NCBI GenBank assembly: GCA_963629305.1
Contig: CAVGIJ010000006.1
Coordinates: forward strand, 29,508 to 93,507
Length of the DNA stretch: 64,000 bases
Direction: 5' to 3'
DNA from: UBA1227 sp963629305
GTDB lineage: Bacteria; Bacillota; Clostridia; Oscillospirales; Acutalibacteraceae
Shown here: positions 8,547-18,122 of the stretch, piece by piece
How the letters are laid out: each line of letters starts with the position of its first letter
How positions within the stretch are numbered: the first letter of the stretch is position 1
Made by a program: the position numbers and the translations under genes
The notes under the pieces: generated by a model
The model's input: the letters and a program-made list of their open reading frames with translations, nothing else
Told to the model about the DNA's origin: nothing
The model's database searches: none

Positions 8547-9689
8547 TTATTTTTTTCTCTGCTCAAGATAAAGTATAAATCCGAGAATAAGGGATTTGCC
8601 CTCATCATCAAGGAAGTCAATCTTTTCAAGGTTTTCTTTTGCACGGTTGTAATGAAAGTTCATCTTATCTTCCGCAAATTTATGTGCTCCCGTCTCGTCA
8701 AAGATCTGCTGTACACGGATAACTTCATCATCGGTGATGTTTGCATTGCCGTAGTACTTTGAGAGCTCCTCAAGTGCATCCGGACAATTTTTCTTGACAT
8801 AAACGTAGAGGAACGTCTGCTTGAACTCGGCAACGTCGGCTCCGACATCCTTTCCGAGATCCTTCCAGTCAGCATAAATACCGAGGATATCGTCCTGAAT
8901 TTGGAAGGCAAGTCCCGCGTCAAGCATTATCTCAGAAACTTTGAGTGTTTGGTCGACAGTGGCACCTTTAAGTATCATACCGAGAATGAGAGGTCCCATA
9001 GTGGTATAGTAGGCTGTTTTAAGGAGCGCAAGCTGCTCAATCACGTCATACGGATCAAGTTCTGACGGGCTTTTTACGGGTATCTGGTCTTTATAACGTT
9101 CCTGAAACGGAACGATAACGTCCATAATACCTCCCTCAACGGTCTTTATAACCATGTCGTTATACTCGTGGAGAAGCCGCACAAGGTTCGGATTTCCGAT
9201 ATACGCTTTAAGAAGCTTTTCATATGCCATGTAAAGTCCGACATAGCCGAGCGCAACCGAAACTCCGTTGGTGAGATCCTTCATTATGTCGGGGCTCTCC
9301 TCAAGGACTTTTGCATTGCTTATGTTGAACTCATTGAAAATTCTTACGTGGACGGTTTCCTTTCCGCGGCGTGTATTCCCATGGTCAAGAAGATCGTCGT
9401 GGATAAGAATAGATGACTGGAATACTTCAAGAGATAAGGCAAGCTCATCTGAGTATTCAATATCCTCTCCGCCGCATATGTAGTATCCCATATTTGCAAG
9501 AACGCCACGGAGCATTTTTCCGCCTGAGTTTACATGGGTAAAATAGCCCATCGTTTTTACAAAGGATGAGGGTGCATTGTCTATGCTTTCCCGGTTGAAA
9601 TCCGCAATCTTACCTTGAAGTCGCGGATAATTGTCACTTAGAAATGTCTTAAAGTCAGAGAGCGGATTTCCGGTCTGAAATTTTCCCAC
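8547..9689 (-). CDS. Polyprenyl diphosphate synthase family protein
   Basis: A 380-residue trans-isoprenyl diphosphate synthase, condensing isopentenyl diphosphate with allylic diphosphates. It has GGKMLRG, a first Asp-rich motif DDLLD followed by RRGKETVH, and a second motif FQIQDDILGI, where the last Asp of DDxxD is Gly (a variant seen in this superfamily). The conserved GKDVGADVAEFKQT follows. It is longer than IspA-type enzymes (about 290-300). The start is GTG, with AAAGGTGG 12 bases upstream inside the preceding gene's end. It is co-transcribed with a small unknown gene (3 bases apart). The chain length of the product cannot be predicted with confidence. MEP and uppS genes lie just upstream on the same strand in separate operons. 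Confidence 0.82.
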   Translation of the reverse strand: MGKFQTGNPLSDFKTFLSDNYPRLQGKIADFNRESIDNAPSSFVKTMGYFTHVNSGGKMLRGVLANMGYYICGGEDIEYSDELALSLEVFQSSILIHDDLLDHGNTRRGKETVHVRIFNEFNISNAKVLEESPDIMKDLTNGVSVALGYVGLYMAYEKLLKAYIGNPNLVRLLHEYNDMVIKTVEGGIMDVIVPFQERYKDQIPVKSPSELDPYDVIEQLALLKTAYYTTMGPLILGMILKGATVDQTLKVSEIMLDAGLAFQIQDDILGIYADWKDLGKDVGADVAEFKQTFLYVYVKKNCPDALEELSKYYGNANITDDEVIRVQQIFDETGAHKFAEDKMNFHYNRAKENLEKIDFLDDEGKSLILGFILYLEQRKK

Positions 9690-9692
9690 TAA

Positions 9693-10004
9693 TCAGCCCA
9701 CCTTTACTCCCTTAAACGTGATTTTTCCGACCATAGGTATCTGCATCTCTCCACGGAGATAACTTCCTTCAAATGTAAGTCTTGCCTCAAGGTCGCCGGT
9801 ACTGAGCATCGGTATTTGATGCTTAACGATAAGTGAATTCTGATTTTCAGATACAGATATAAGATTTATTGCCGGTGTAAGTCCAAAACCGTTTGAATCA
9901 ATAGTAAAGCCATACTTTCCGTCATTGTCGGAAATAATCAGAACAGGCTGAACTTTGAGAAAAGGTAATTGGATATCAAGGCTCCATTTTCCGAGTCCAA
10001 TCAT
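9693..10004 (-). CDS. Small hypothetical protein, beta-rich
   Basis: A 103-residue protein that I do not recognise. Alternating hydrophobic residues and many Gly/Ile/Val (LDIQLPFLKVQPVLIIS, GEMQIPMVGKITFKGVKVG) suggest an all-beta fold. There is no signal peptide, membrane helix or cysteine. GGAGGAG lies 11 bases before the ATG. It is the first gene of a two-gene unit with the polyprenyl synthase, whose ribosome binding site lies inside its last codons. The tight coupling suggests a related role, perhaps lipid or isoprenoid binding, but this is inference only. Confidence 0.6.
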   Translation of the reverse strand: MIGLGKWSLDIQLPFLKVQPVLIISDNDGKYGFTIDSNGFGLTPAINLISVSENQNSLIVKHQIPMLSTGDLEARLTFEGSYLRGEMQIPMVGKITFKGVKVG

Positions 10005-10042
10005 AATTGTGTAGGCTCCTCCCCATATTAGATAACGAGTTG

Positions 10043-10072
10043 ATTATACAGAAAAATATATCAAAATTTCAA
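10043..10072 (-). promoter_or_regulatory. Predicted sigma-A promoter for the polyprenyl synthase operon
   Basis: On the minus strand TTGAAA (10067-10072) and TATAAT (10043-10048) are 18 bases apart, about 40 bases upstream of the ATG at 10004. The rest of the 10005-10162 spacer is A/T-rich with no other clear signal. Confidence 0.55.
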
Positions 10073-10162
10073 TTGACTAAAAAAAGAAAAAAATGTAAAA
10101 GTTGTGTGCAAAACCTACAAAAAAATTCAACGATGATTAAAGGCATTGCACAAAAACTAGAC

Positions 10163-10203
10163 AAAACGCCAAAAACGTTACATTTGTAGGCTTTTGGCGT
10201 TTT
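10163..10203 (-). terminator. Terminator of polC
   Basis: A 12-bp perfect stem AAAACGCCAAAA / TTTTGGCGTTTT lies 15 bases after the polC stop, followed on the minus strand by a short T-run (TTTTGTC). Confidence 0.75.
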
Positions 10204-10218
10204 TTGAATAAGATTTTA

Positions 10219-13200
10219 TCAAAAGAACGACATCTGGCTGCTCTCGGGTATCCCATCAAGCGCACCCAGCTCACGAAGAGACGTAACAACCGCACTCGAT
10301 ATACCGGAACGTCTTTGGATATCATCCACCGAAAGATACTCACCCTCTCCGTCGTCTTTGGCGGCTTCAAGAGAGTTTGCGGCAGATGCGCCGAGGCCTT
10401 TGATTGAGGAAAAGGCAAGCCGTATCTTTCCGTCTTCAACCGTATACACGGTTCCTCTTGACTTATAGAGGTCTATAGGCAAAAATTCAATTCCGCGTGC
10501 AAGCATTTCAAGCACAACCTGAAGTCCTGTATACTCTGAAAGTTCCTTTGCGGTTGCCTCTTTTCCCTTTGCGGTTATAGCATGCATTTTGTTTCTTACA
10601 TAGTCCTTGCCGGACATGATAGATACCGCATCAAGGTCTTCACCGCGTACAGTGAGAAAAGTGGAGTAGTACTCTACCGGTTTGTAGAGCTTATACCATG
10701 CAAGCCTTAAAGCAGCGCTTACGTATGCTGCTGCATGGGCTTTCGGGAACATGTATTTTATCTTGTAACAGGAGTCGATATACCACTGTGGTACATTGTT
10801 GTCCTTCATCGCCTTTACATGCTCCTCGGTAAGAAGCTTCGTGGCCTTTCCCTTTCTTACAATCTCCATAATCTTGAACGCCATATCCGGCTCAAGACCG
10901 TAGTGCATAAGTCCGACCATTATGTTGTCACGTGTTCCGATAACCTCTGAAATCGTACACGTTCCGTCATGAATAAGCTCCTGCGCATTTCCGAGCCATA
11001 CGTCCGTACCGTGTGAAAGTCCGGATATCTGGAGCAAATCCGAGAAGTTCTTAGGTTTACATTCCATGAGCATTCCACGAACAAAATTCGTGCCCATTTC
11101 GGGAATTGAGAGCGTACCGGTTTCACATTCTATATCCTCAGGCTCAACGCCGAGCGGGCGCGGACTCGTAAAGAGTTCATATATCTTCGGGTCGCATATA
11201 TCAACATCCATAACCGGAATTCCGGTCATGTCCTCAAGATACTTATACATGGTCGGAACATCGTGCCCGAGGTTATCAAGTTTGAGAATAGTATCGTGTA
11301 AAAAGTGGAAGTCGAAGTGTGTTGTCTTCATTCCCTTGTCTGCATCGTCTGCAGGGTACTGAACTGCGGTAAAGTCTGAAACTTCATACGCATTCGGTAC
11401 AACAACCATGCCTCCCGGGTGCTGGCCCGTGGTACGTTTTACGCCTGTGCAGCCGTCTGTAAGACGTTGAATTTCAGCCGAATTACACACGATTCCTTTT
11501 TCTTCGAGATACTTTTTCACATATCCGTATGCGGTTTTATCTGCAACTGTAGCAACCGTTCCGGCTTTGAACACGTGATCCTCACCGAAAAGCTCTATAG
11601 TATATCTGTGTGCGGATGACTGGTACTCACCGGAGAAGTTAAGGTCAATATCCGGCGATTTATCACCTTTAAATCCGAGGAATGTTTCAAACGGAATATC
11701 ATGACCGTCACGCCACATAGGAGTTGCGCAAAGCGGACAGTTTTTCGGAGGAAGGTCATAACCCGATCCGACTTCACCGTTTAAGAAAAATTCCGTGTGT
11801 TTACACTCCGGATTTGTACAGCGGTAATGAGGTGCAAGCGGATTAACCTCGGATATTCCGGACGCGTGAGCAACAAATGACGAGCCTACGGATCCTCTTG
11901 ATCCGACATGATAACCGTGATCCTCGGAGTCCTTAACAAGCTTCTGCGCAATCATATAAAGTACGGCGAATCCGTGCTTTATGATAGAGTCAAGTTCCTT
12001 TGAAAGACGCTTTGAAACATACTCCGGAACAGGATCTCCGTAAAGTTCCTTTGCCTTGTCCCAACAGAGCTTTTGCAGTTGTTCCTCGGCACCGTCAATT
12101 GACGGCGGGAAGCTGCCCGCAGGAACAGGGCGTATTGTCTCCACCATATCGGCAATTTTATTCGGATTTTCAATAACAACCCTGCGGGCTGTTTCCTTTG
12201 GCAGGTATGAAAAATCACTCAGCATTTCATCCGTTGTCTTAAAATACAGCGGAGGCTGCATCTCAGCATCCCTAAATCCCTGCCCCGACATGAGAATACA
12301 CCTGAACTTTGCATCCTCCGGCTCAAGGAAATGTACGTCGCCGGTTGCGACGCACAGCTTCCCCGCCTTGTCCGCAAGCTCGATTATTTTTCTGTTTATC
12401 TCATGTAATTCCTCTTCCGAATTGAATTTCGGAGGAACTTCTCTTTCTTCTTTTGTTACCTTGTCCTTTATGTATGTGGGTCTGAGCTTGAATGCATTGT
12501 TTCCGTCAGGCTGAATTTCCATATAATCATAGAAATCCACTATTTCCCGAATACGTACATCGCCCTCATTATTCTCAATTGCCCTGTAAAGTTCTCCTGC
12601 TTCACAGGCCGTTCCGATAAGCAAGCCTTCTCTGTGTTTTGCAAGCTCAGATTTAAGTGTTATGGGCTTTTTATAGAAATTTTCAGTGTGTGCCTTTGAA
12701 ACAAGTTCATAGAGATTCTTAAGTCCGGTATTGTTGAGAACAAGGATTATCTGATGATATGTTCTTGTTTTCTTATCTTTGAGACTTTGAAGGATGTCCT
12801 CCCACGTTTTCGGCGCACCCTCGCGTATGTCATCATATGTATATGACTCAACGCCGTAGATAACCTTTATTCCCGTTTTGCTTGCGGCATCAAACGCTGC
12901 AGGGTATCCCTGAAGCACACCGTGATCGGTAATGGCAACAGCTCTATGACCCCACTCTGCGGCGCGGGAGACGAGTTTTCCGGCATCCGTCATCGCGTCC
13001 ATCATAGACATATTGCTATGCATATGAAGCTCCACACGTTTTTCCGGTGCTTCATCAAGCCTCGGAATTTTCTTTATCTTCGCGATAGCCTTTGCGTCTA
13101 TCACGTATTCTTTCTTATAGTTGTCATAAATAACGTCACCGCGGATGATAAGCGTAAGTCCGCTCTTGGCACCCTTTTCAAGACTTGCGCAAAGGCTCTC

Positions 13201-13941
13201 CACCTCTCCCGCGCGACCGAATATCTTTATGGGATAAGAATTCGTATGGTCAGTCACGGCAAAATTGATAATCTTGCTTCTCTTGTCTCGTGTCTCTCTT
13301 ATTTCAAGACCGAACATATCTCCCCAGATTACAACCTGCCCGTCATCAAAATGAACATCTGATATGGGCTTCGGAGCTTTTCCTATCTTGCTTCCGAATA
13401 TCATCTGTGCAGTTTCAAGATAGAGCGGTATTCCATCCACAATTTTATGCGGCTTTTTCGGATCCGCTTCGGCTTCTTCCGCCTTTTTTGATTTCTCCGC
13501 ACGAAGCTCCGCGTCGGCTCTATCCTGAAGCTCTTTCAGCTTCTTGAAAAGGTCCTCACTTGTTTGAGGCTGTTCGGAGGACTCGGCAATATCTTCGGGC
13601 GGCGGCGGAACATCATCATCCGCCGGCAGCGGGATATCTTCACCCGTCAAAGCCGGAACACCCTCGGCAGTGTCTGCTATACCTGCCGCCTCATCAAAAT
13701 TCAACTCAACTTCAACCTCATTCAGCGACAGGCCGCCCTTTATCATACTTATAAAACTGTTTATAACATTTTCTTTATCATCAAAAAAAGCAGGACAAAC
13801 AGCAGACAGGGAAAGGTTCCTTGTCTGCTTATTTATACTCATACTGATTATTTTTGATTCCTTGAATTCTTTTGGATATGTTGTAGTCAGGAACGGATAA
13901 AACACATCCTCAATAGTTTTTCTTTCTGAAGTGTCCTGCAT
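10219..13941 (-). CDS. polC: DNA polymerase III PolC-type alpha subunit, apparently lacking the exonuclease domain
   Basis: The main replicative DNA polymerase of Gram-positive type, 1240 residues. Order: variable N-terminus with a Pro/Asp/Glu linker (to about 190), OB fold (VVIWGDMFGLEIRE, about 200-300), PHP domain (VELHMHSNMSMMDAM, AITDHGV), zinc knuckle (CTNPECKH ... CPLCATP), palm (SPDIDLNFSGEYQ with catalytic Asp pair), fingers/HhH, and a C-terminal clamp motif SSQMSFF. Bacillus PolC is about 1437 residues and carries a DEDDh exonuclease inserted in PHP (VVFDVETTG...). Here GVESYTYDDIREGAPKTW runs straight into TRTYHQIILVLNNTGLKNL, so the roughly 190-residue insertion is missing with no stop or frameshift. 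Last gene of the pyrH-to-polC cluster, 3 bases after ispG. The start is supported by AAAGG about 10 bases upstream. Confidence 0.93.
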   Translation of the reverse strand: MQDTSERKTIEDVFYPFLTTTYPKEFKESKIISMSINKQTRNLSLSAVCPAFFDDKENVINSFISMIKGGLSLNEVEVELNFDEAAGIADTAEGVPALTGEDIPLPADDDVPPPPEDIAESSEQPQTSEDLFKKLKELQDRADAELRAEKSKKAEEAEADPKKPHKIVDGIPLYLETAQMIFGSKIGKAPKPISDVHFDDGQVVIWGDMFGLEIRETRDKRSKIINFAVTDHTNSYPIKIFGRAGEVESLCASLEKGAKSGLTLIIRGDVIYDNYKKEYVIDAKAIAKIKKIPRLDEAPEKRVELHMHSNMSMMDAMTDAGKLVSRAAEWGHRAVAITDHGVLQGYPAAFDAASKTGIKVIYGVESYTYDDIREGAPKTWEDILQSLKDKKTRTYHQIILVLNNTGLKNLYELVSKAHTENFYKKPITLKSELAKHREGLLIGTACEAGELYRAIENNEGDVRIREIVDFYDYMEIQPDGNNAFKLRPTYIKDKVTKEEREVPPKFNSEEELHEINRKIIELADKAGKLCVATGDVHFLEPEDAKFRCILMSGQGFRDAEMQPPLYFKTTDEMLSDFSYLPKETARRVVIENPNKIADMVETIRPVPAGSFPPSIDGAEEQLQKLCWDKAKELYGDPVPEYVSKRLSKELDSIIKHGFAVLYMIAQKLVKDSEDHGYHVGSRGSVGSSFVAHASGISEVNPLAPHYRCTNPECKHTEFFLNGEVGSGYDLPPKNCPLCATPMWRDGHDIPFETFLGFKGDKSPDIDLNFSGEYQSSAHRYTIELFGEDHVFKAGTVATVADKTAYGYVKKYLEEKGIVCNSAEIQRLTDGCTGVKRTTGQHPGGMVVVPNAYEVSDFTAVQYPADDADKGMKTTHFDFHFLHDTILKLDNLGHDVPTMYKYLEDMTGIPVMDVDICDPKIYELFTSPRPLGVEPEDIECETGTLSIPEMGTNFVRGMLMECKPKNFSDLLQISGLSHGTDVWLGNAQELIHDGTCTISEVIGTRDNIMVGLMHYGLEPDMAFKIMEIVRKGKATKLLTEEHVKAMKDNNVPQWYIDSCYKIKYMFPKAHAAAYVSAALRLAWYKLYKPVEYYSTFLTVRGEDLDAVSIMSGKDYVRNKMHAITAKGKEATAKELSEYTGLQVVLEMLARGIEFLPIDLYKSRGTVYTVEDGKIRLAFSSIKGLGASAANSLEAAKDDGEGEYLSVDDIQRRSGISSAVVTSLRELGALDGIPESSQMSFF

Positions 13942-13944
13942 TAT

Positions 13945-15006
13945 TTATAACCTTTCAATTTCTTTGAACAACTCGTCAATGAGTTGTTCCTCCGGAACCT
14001 TCCTTAAAATTTCACCTTTTTCAAATATAAGGCCGCAACCTTTTCCGCCGGCAATTCCAATGTCTGCATTTTTTGCCTCTCCGGGACCGTTTACCGGACA
14101 CCCCATTACCGCAACTCTTATCGGTTTATGTACATAGCGCAAACGCTCTTCGACCTCATTTGCTATAGATATAAGGTCAATCTGAGTTCTTCCGCACGTA
14201 GGACATGAGATGAGCTGCGGCTCTCCCGGAAGAAGTTCGAGTGATTTGAGTAGATCCTTTGCAGCGTAAATCTCTTTTACCGGGTCAGCGGTAAGAGATA
14301 CACGGATTGTGTCTCCTATTCCGTCAGCAAGAAGCGAGCCTATGCCTACAGATGATTTTATAAGACCCATACGCTCCGTTCCGGCTTCCGTAACACCGAG
14401 ATGAAGCGGATAATCACAATTTTCGGCAACGATTCTGTATGCCTTTATCGTGTTTCGTACATCTGACGATTTTATGGAAATAACCGTATCGTAAAAGTCA
14501 CATTCTTCAAGAATTTTGGCATGTCCGAGAGCACTTTCCGCCATAGCTTCAGGCGTCGGACCACCATATTTTTCAAGAAGTTCTTTTTCAACAGAGCCCG
14601 AATTTACACCTATTCTTATGGGTATACCGCGCGGCTTACAAGCGGCAACAACCTTTTCAACATTTTCCTTACCGCCAATATGACCGGGATTAATTCTTAT
14701 CTTGTCTATTCCCGCATCAATTGAAGCAAGCGCAATTTTATAGTCAAAATGGATATCCGCAACAAGTGGGACATCTATGACCTCTTTAAGTTTGGCAACA
14801 ATTTCAACGTCAGCCATATTTGAAACAGCAAGTCTTATTATCTGACATCCGGCATCCTTTAAAGCCATTGCCTGTTTTACGTTTGCCTCAAGGTCCCCTG
14901 CGGGCGCATTCAACATTGACTGAATGGCAACCGGTGCACCTCCGCCTATTTTCACACCGCCGACATCAACCTGTCTGCAGTTTCGTCTGTACTTTATAAA
15001 CTCCAT
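13945..15006 (-). CDS. ispG: 4-hydroxy-3-methylbut-2-en-1-yl diphosphate synthase (IspG/GcpE)
   Basis: A [4Fe-4S] enzyme of the MEP pathway that converts MEcPP to HMBPP. It has 353 residues, the normal bacterial length. The N-terminal TIM-barrel shows VDVGGVKIGGGAPVAIQSML and ADIHFDYKIAL. The cluster ligands are the two Cys of SCPTCGRTQ (about 265-270) and the Cys of MGCPVNGPGEA (about 300). The start ATG has GGGGTG upstream. It lies between rseP (29-base gap) and polC (3-base gap). Together with dxr it gives two MEP steps in this cluster. Confidence 0.96.
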   Translation of the reverse strand: MEFIKYRRNCRQVDVGGVKIGGGAPVAIQSMLNAPAGDLEANVKQAMALKDAGCQIIRLAVSNMADVEIVAKLKEVIDVPLVADIHFDYKIALASIDAGIDKIRINPGHIGGKENVEKVVAACKPRGIPIRIGVNSGSVEKELLEKYGGPTPEAMAESALGHAKILEECDFYDTVISIKSSDVRNTIKAYRIVAENCDYPLHLGVTEAGTERMGLIKSSVGIGSLLADGIGDTIRVSLTADPVKEIYAAKDLLKSLELLPGEPQLISCPTCGRTQIDLISIANEVEERLRYVHKPIRVAVMGCPVNGPGEAKNADIGIAGGKGCGLIFEKGEILRKVPEEQLIDELFKEIERL

Positions 15007-15035
15007 TTTTTACACCCCGTTTTTTTACAAAACCG

Positions 15036-16091
15036 TTAGAACAATTTAAAAATATCATTTACCGTAACTACGGCCATAAGACCGAGAAGAAAGATAAGTC
15101 CTGCGCTGTTTATGGCAGCTTCAACTCTTGCCGGAACCTTCTTACCTGTTATACCTTCAAAAATTATAAGAATGAATCTTCCGCCGTCAAGAGCCGGAAA
15201 AGGAATAAGATTGAATACACCGATATTTATAGCTATAAATGCCATAATAGTTAAAAGAGATGAAAAATCCATTGTCTCTACGGCATTTGTCGTAGTATCA
15301 GCTATGATTTCGACTGTTCCTATAGGTCCCGAAAGCTCATTAAGACTGAAATTCATCGTCAGTATATCAAACAGACTTGACCATACAATCCTCGCTATTG
15401 AGAGCGAATCGAGAATTGAATACTTTGCCACTGTTTTAAAGGTAGGTTCAACTCCGACAATAGAGAAGTCGTATACAACAACTGTCTGGCCCTCAACTTC
15501 CCGGGTATCAAATTTTACGGATTTTACATTGACAAGCTCACCGTCACGCTCAACGATAAAGTCTATCACCGCATCCTTATCACGCATCATAAAATATGAC
15601 ATATCATACTCTGTGTAGACCTTGTCATCACCTATGGCAACTATCCTGTCTCCGACCTTAAGACCGCCGACCTCACTCGCGGCGCCGTCTGAAAATTCGG
15701 CAATTTCGGGAGTTCCTATAAGAGTTGAGTTTCCGAGAATTATCGCCATTATGATAAAACCGGTTATTATGTTTACGGTGGCACCTGCGATAATTATAAT
15801 TGCCCTCTGCCACGCCGGCTTGTTGTTGAAAGAATTTTCATCCGAACTGTCTTCATCCTCACCCTCCATGGCAACATAGCCGCCGATAGGAAGGAGTCGA
15901 AGGGAATAATCGGTATCTTTTTTCCGTTTTTTTAAGATAGCAGGACCCATACCGACTGAAAATTCATTTATTTTTACTTTAAAGAGCTTTGCAAATGTAA
16001 AATGTCCAAGCTCGTGTGTCATGATAATGACACCAAAGAAAAGAATCGCCACCAAGACGGGCCATACTTTCGCCCAGATTATTGAAAGCAT
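15036..16091 (-). CDS. rseP: RIP zinc metalloprotease RseP (site-2 protease)
   Basis: A membrane-embedded S2P protease that cleaves anti-sigma factors or signal peptide remnants. The zinc motif HELGH lies in the first membrane segment (about residues 26-30). A PDZ domain covers about 110-190 (GGLKVGDRIVAIGDDKV). The second catalytic motif NLIPFPALDGGR contains LDG. About four membrane helices. I take the ATG at 16091, 6 bases after GAGGGGG; an in-frame TTG 15 bases upstream overlaps that site and is less likely. Located between dxr and ispG, the usual Clostridia order. Length 351, normal. Confidence 0.93.
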   Translation of the reverse strand: MLSIIWAKVWPVLVAILFFGVIIMTHELGHFTFAKLFKVKINEFSVGMGPAILKKRKKDTDYSLRLLPIGGYVAMEGEDEDSSDENSFNNKPAWQRAIIIIAGATVNIITGFIIMAIILGNSTLIGTPEIAEFSDGAASEVGGLKVGDRIVAIGDDKVYTEYDMSYFMMRDKDAVIDFIVERDGELVNVKSVKFDTREVEGQTVVVYDFSIVGVEPTFKTVAKYSILDSLSIARIVWSSLFDILTMNFSLNELSGPIGTVEIIADTTTNAVETMDFSSLLTIMAFIAINIGVFNLIPFPALDGGRFILIIFEGITGKKVPARVEAAINSAGLIFLLGLMAVVTVNDIFKLF

Positions 16092-16127
16092 CCGCTTCCC
16101 CCTCAATTGTATTTTATACCATTTTGC

Positions 16128-17273
16128 TTATACCTTACTCATAACAAGCTCACGTGCAATTCTGTCAGCAGCCATAACATCCGACAATGTATAGTCCTCA
16201 ATGTTTTCACACGCCTCCATTACCTCGCCCACGAGTTCTCCGATTTCAAGAAATCCTATTTTGCCTTTACGGAACAGAGCATTGGCCTGTTCATTTGCAG
16301 AGTTTGCCGCACAAGGATAAAGTCCGCCGCGCCTTATCGCCTCACGGCAGATTGAAAGGCAATCGAAGGTTTCATAGTCAGGCTCCGCAAAGTGAAGGGT
16401 TGCAAGTGCTGCAAGATCAACTTCGCCCGTCGGAGATTCGTATCTGTTTGGATATGTCAGAGCGTACTGAATGGGTATTCTCATGTCAGGAAGTCCGAGT
16501 TGAGCGATTATTGCATTGTCATCAAACTCGACCGCACTGTGAATGATACTCTCCCTGTGTACTACAACTTTTATTTTATCCTCCGAAACACCGAATAACC
16601 AACATGCCTCAATAATTTCAAGGCCCTTATTCATCATTGTCGCGGAATCAATTGTTATTTTGGCACCCATATCCCAGTTCGGATGTTTGAGCGCCTGCTC
16701 TGCTGTTACATGCTGCAATTCTTCGCGTGTTTTTCCGAAGAAAGGTCCGCCGGAAGCTGTGAGCAATATCCTTTTAAGTGCTCTGTCTTTAGGAGCGCCT
16801 TTAAGACACTGGAAAATTGCCGAGTGCTCACTGTCCACAGGATAGATGTTTACACCTTTTTCTTTTGCGGCATTCATAACGAGCTGTCCGCCGGCAACAA
16901 GTGTCTCTTTATTTGCAAGAGCAATATTCTTCTTCTCGTCAATTGCGTCAAGAGTCGGAAGCAGTCCTGCCATTCCGACAATAGAATTGAGAACTGTATC
17001 AGCTGCATCAGCTCTCGCGCACTCGCATATACCGGAAAGTCCCGAAAGGACTTTCACGTCGGTGTCAGCAAGACGCACTCTAAGGTCAGCCGCCGCATCC
17101 TCATCAAGAAGCGCTACCATCTTTGGCGAAAACTCGCGCGCCTGTTGTTCAAGCAGTTCAGAGTTTTTGTTAGCTGTAAGCGCAACAACCTCTATCCCAT
17201 GTTTCTTCACGACGTCAAGTGCCTGTGTACCAATAGAGCCTGTTGAACCTAAAATACTGAGTCTGTCTGTCAT
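16128..17273 (-). CDS. dxr: 1-deoxy-D-xylulose 5-phosphate reductoisomerase
   Basis: The NADPH-dependent second MEP-pathway enzyme, 381 residues. It has the dinucleotide motif LGSTGSIGTQAL (residues 8-19), the substrate loop ALANKETLVAGG, and the metal/substrate segments VDSEHSAIFQ and TIDSATMMNKGLEIIEA. The ATG directly abuts the cdsA stop codon (zero spacing) and has only a weak ribosome binding site, so translation is probably coupled to cdsA. Inhibition by fosmidomycin would be expected from the family. Confidence 0.96.
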   Translation of the reverse strand: MTDRLSILGSTGSIGTQALDVVKKHGIEVVALTANKNSELLEQQAREFSPKMVALLDEDAAADLRVRLADTDVKVLSGLSGICECARADAADTVLNSIVGMAGLLPTLDAIDEKKNIALANKETLVAGGQLVMNAAKEKGVNIYPVDSEHSAIFQCLKGAPKDRALKRILLTASGGPFFGKTREELQHVTAEQALKHPNWDMGAKITIDSATMMNKGLEIIEACWLFGVSEDKIKVVVHRESIIHSAVEFDDNAIIAQLGLPDMRIPIQYALTYPNRYESPTGEVDLAALATLHFAEPDYETFDCLSICREAIRRGGLYPCAANSANEQANALFRKGKIGFLEIGELVGEVMEACENIEDYTLSDVMAADRIARELVMSKV

Positions 17274-18119
17274 TTAAGCCACTACCAATCCGTAAATACT
17301 TATCATTACATAAAATGCTGGCATAACTAAAATTACGCTGTCAAACCTGTCCATTATTCCACCGTGACCCGGTATAAGGTTTGAATAATCCTTTATACCG
17401 TAATTTCTCTTGATAAACGAAGCCATAAGATCGCCGAACATGCTTACAACAGAGATGATCGGAGACATAATGACGTAAAACCATACAGGAATAGCAAACG
17501 GCTTATCTGCAAAGAACTTTATAAAGATAAACAGCCAGAGAAGGTTCAGTATAAGTGCACATACAACTCCGCCTATTGAGCCCTCCCATGTTTTTTTCGG
17601 GCTTAAGACAGGAGTCATCTTGTGTTTTCCGAAAGCCATACCCGAAAGCTGTGCGAAAACGTCTGTGAAAAGTGAGCCGGCAATCGCAAACCATATAAAG
17701 AAAACACATTCGCGCTTATCAATAAAGTCGTAAGCCTTATAAAGGTCCGCTATAAGACCCGCAAAAGAAAATGCAATAGGTATGATAAAGGATGCATACA
17801 CAGTTGCCGCAATCTGTTCAAATGTAACCTCACTGTTATGAATCACAGTCATCATTACAAGGAAGATCATGTAAATGATACAAAGCAGGCTTACAGGGAA
17901 TTTGGAAGCATAAATAACTCCTACTGCCAAAATTCCGGCAAACATAATTGCAACAATCTGAATTTCCTTGTTCTTAAGTCCGACTGCTTTTGTTATCTCA
18001 TAACAGGCAGCGGCAGCAAGAATACCAAAGAAGATATCAAAAATCGGATTGAAAATCTGTGTCCAGACTGCAATAAGAATGATTGCTATTACAACTCCGG
18101 AAATAACTCTTTTTTTCAT
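17274..18119 (-). CDS. cdsA: Phosphatidate cytidylyltransferase
   Basis: Makes CDP-diacylglycerol from phosphatidate and CTP at the membrane, feeding phospholipid synthesis. It has 281 residues with about seven hydrophobic segments. The C-terminal signature SFIKRNYGIKDYSNLIPGHG followed by GIMDRFDS is complete, and SPKKTWEGSIGG is the second conserved block. GGAGGAG precedes the ATG. It lies three bases after uppS and abuts dxr. Confidence 0.95.
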   Translation of the reverse strand: MKKRVISGVVIAIILIAVWTQIFNPIFDIFFGILAAAACYEITKAVGLKNKEIQIVAIMFAGILAVGVIYASKFPVSLLCIIYMIFLVMMTVIHNSEVTFEQIAATVYASFIIPIAFSFAGLIADLYKAYDFIDKRECVFFIWFAIAGSLFTDVFAQLSGMAFGKHKMTPVLSPKKTWEGSIGGVVCALILNLLWLFIFIKFFADKPFAIPVWFYVIMSPIISVVSMFGDLMASFIKRNYGIKDYSNLIPGHGGIMDRFDSVILVMPAFYVMISIYGLVVA

Positions 18120-18122
18120 AAA

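Noticed and set aside
8547..9689. Non-functional prenyl synthase because of DDILG in the second Asp motif
   Set aside because: A DDxxG second motif occurs in active members of the superfamily, and all other blocks are intact.
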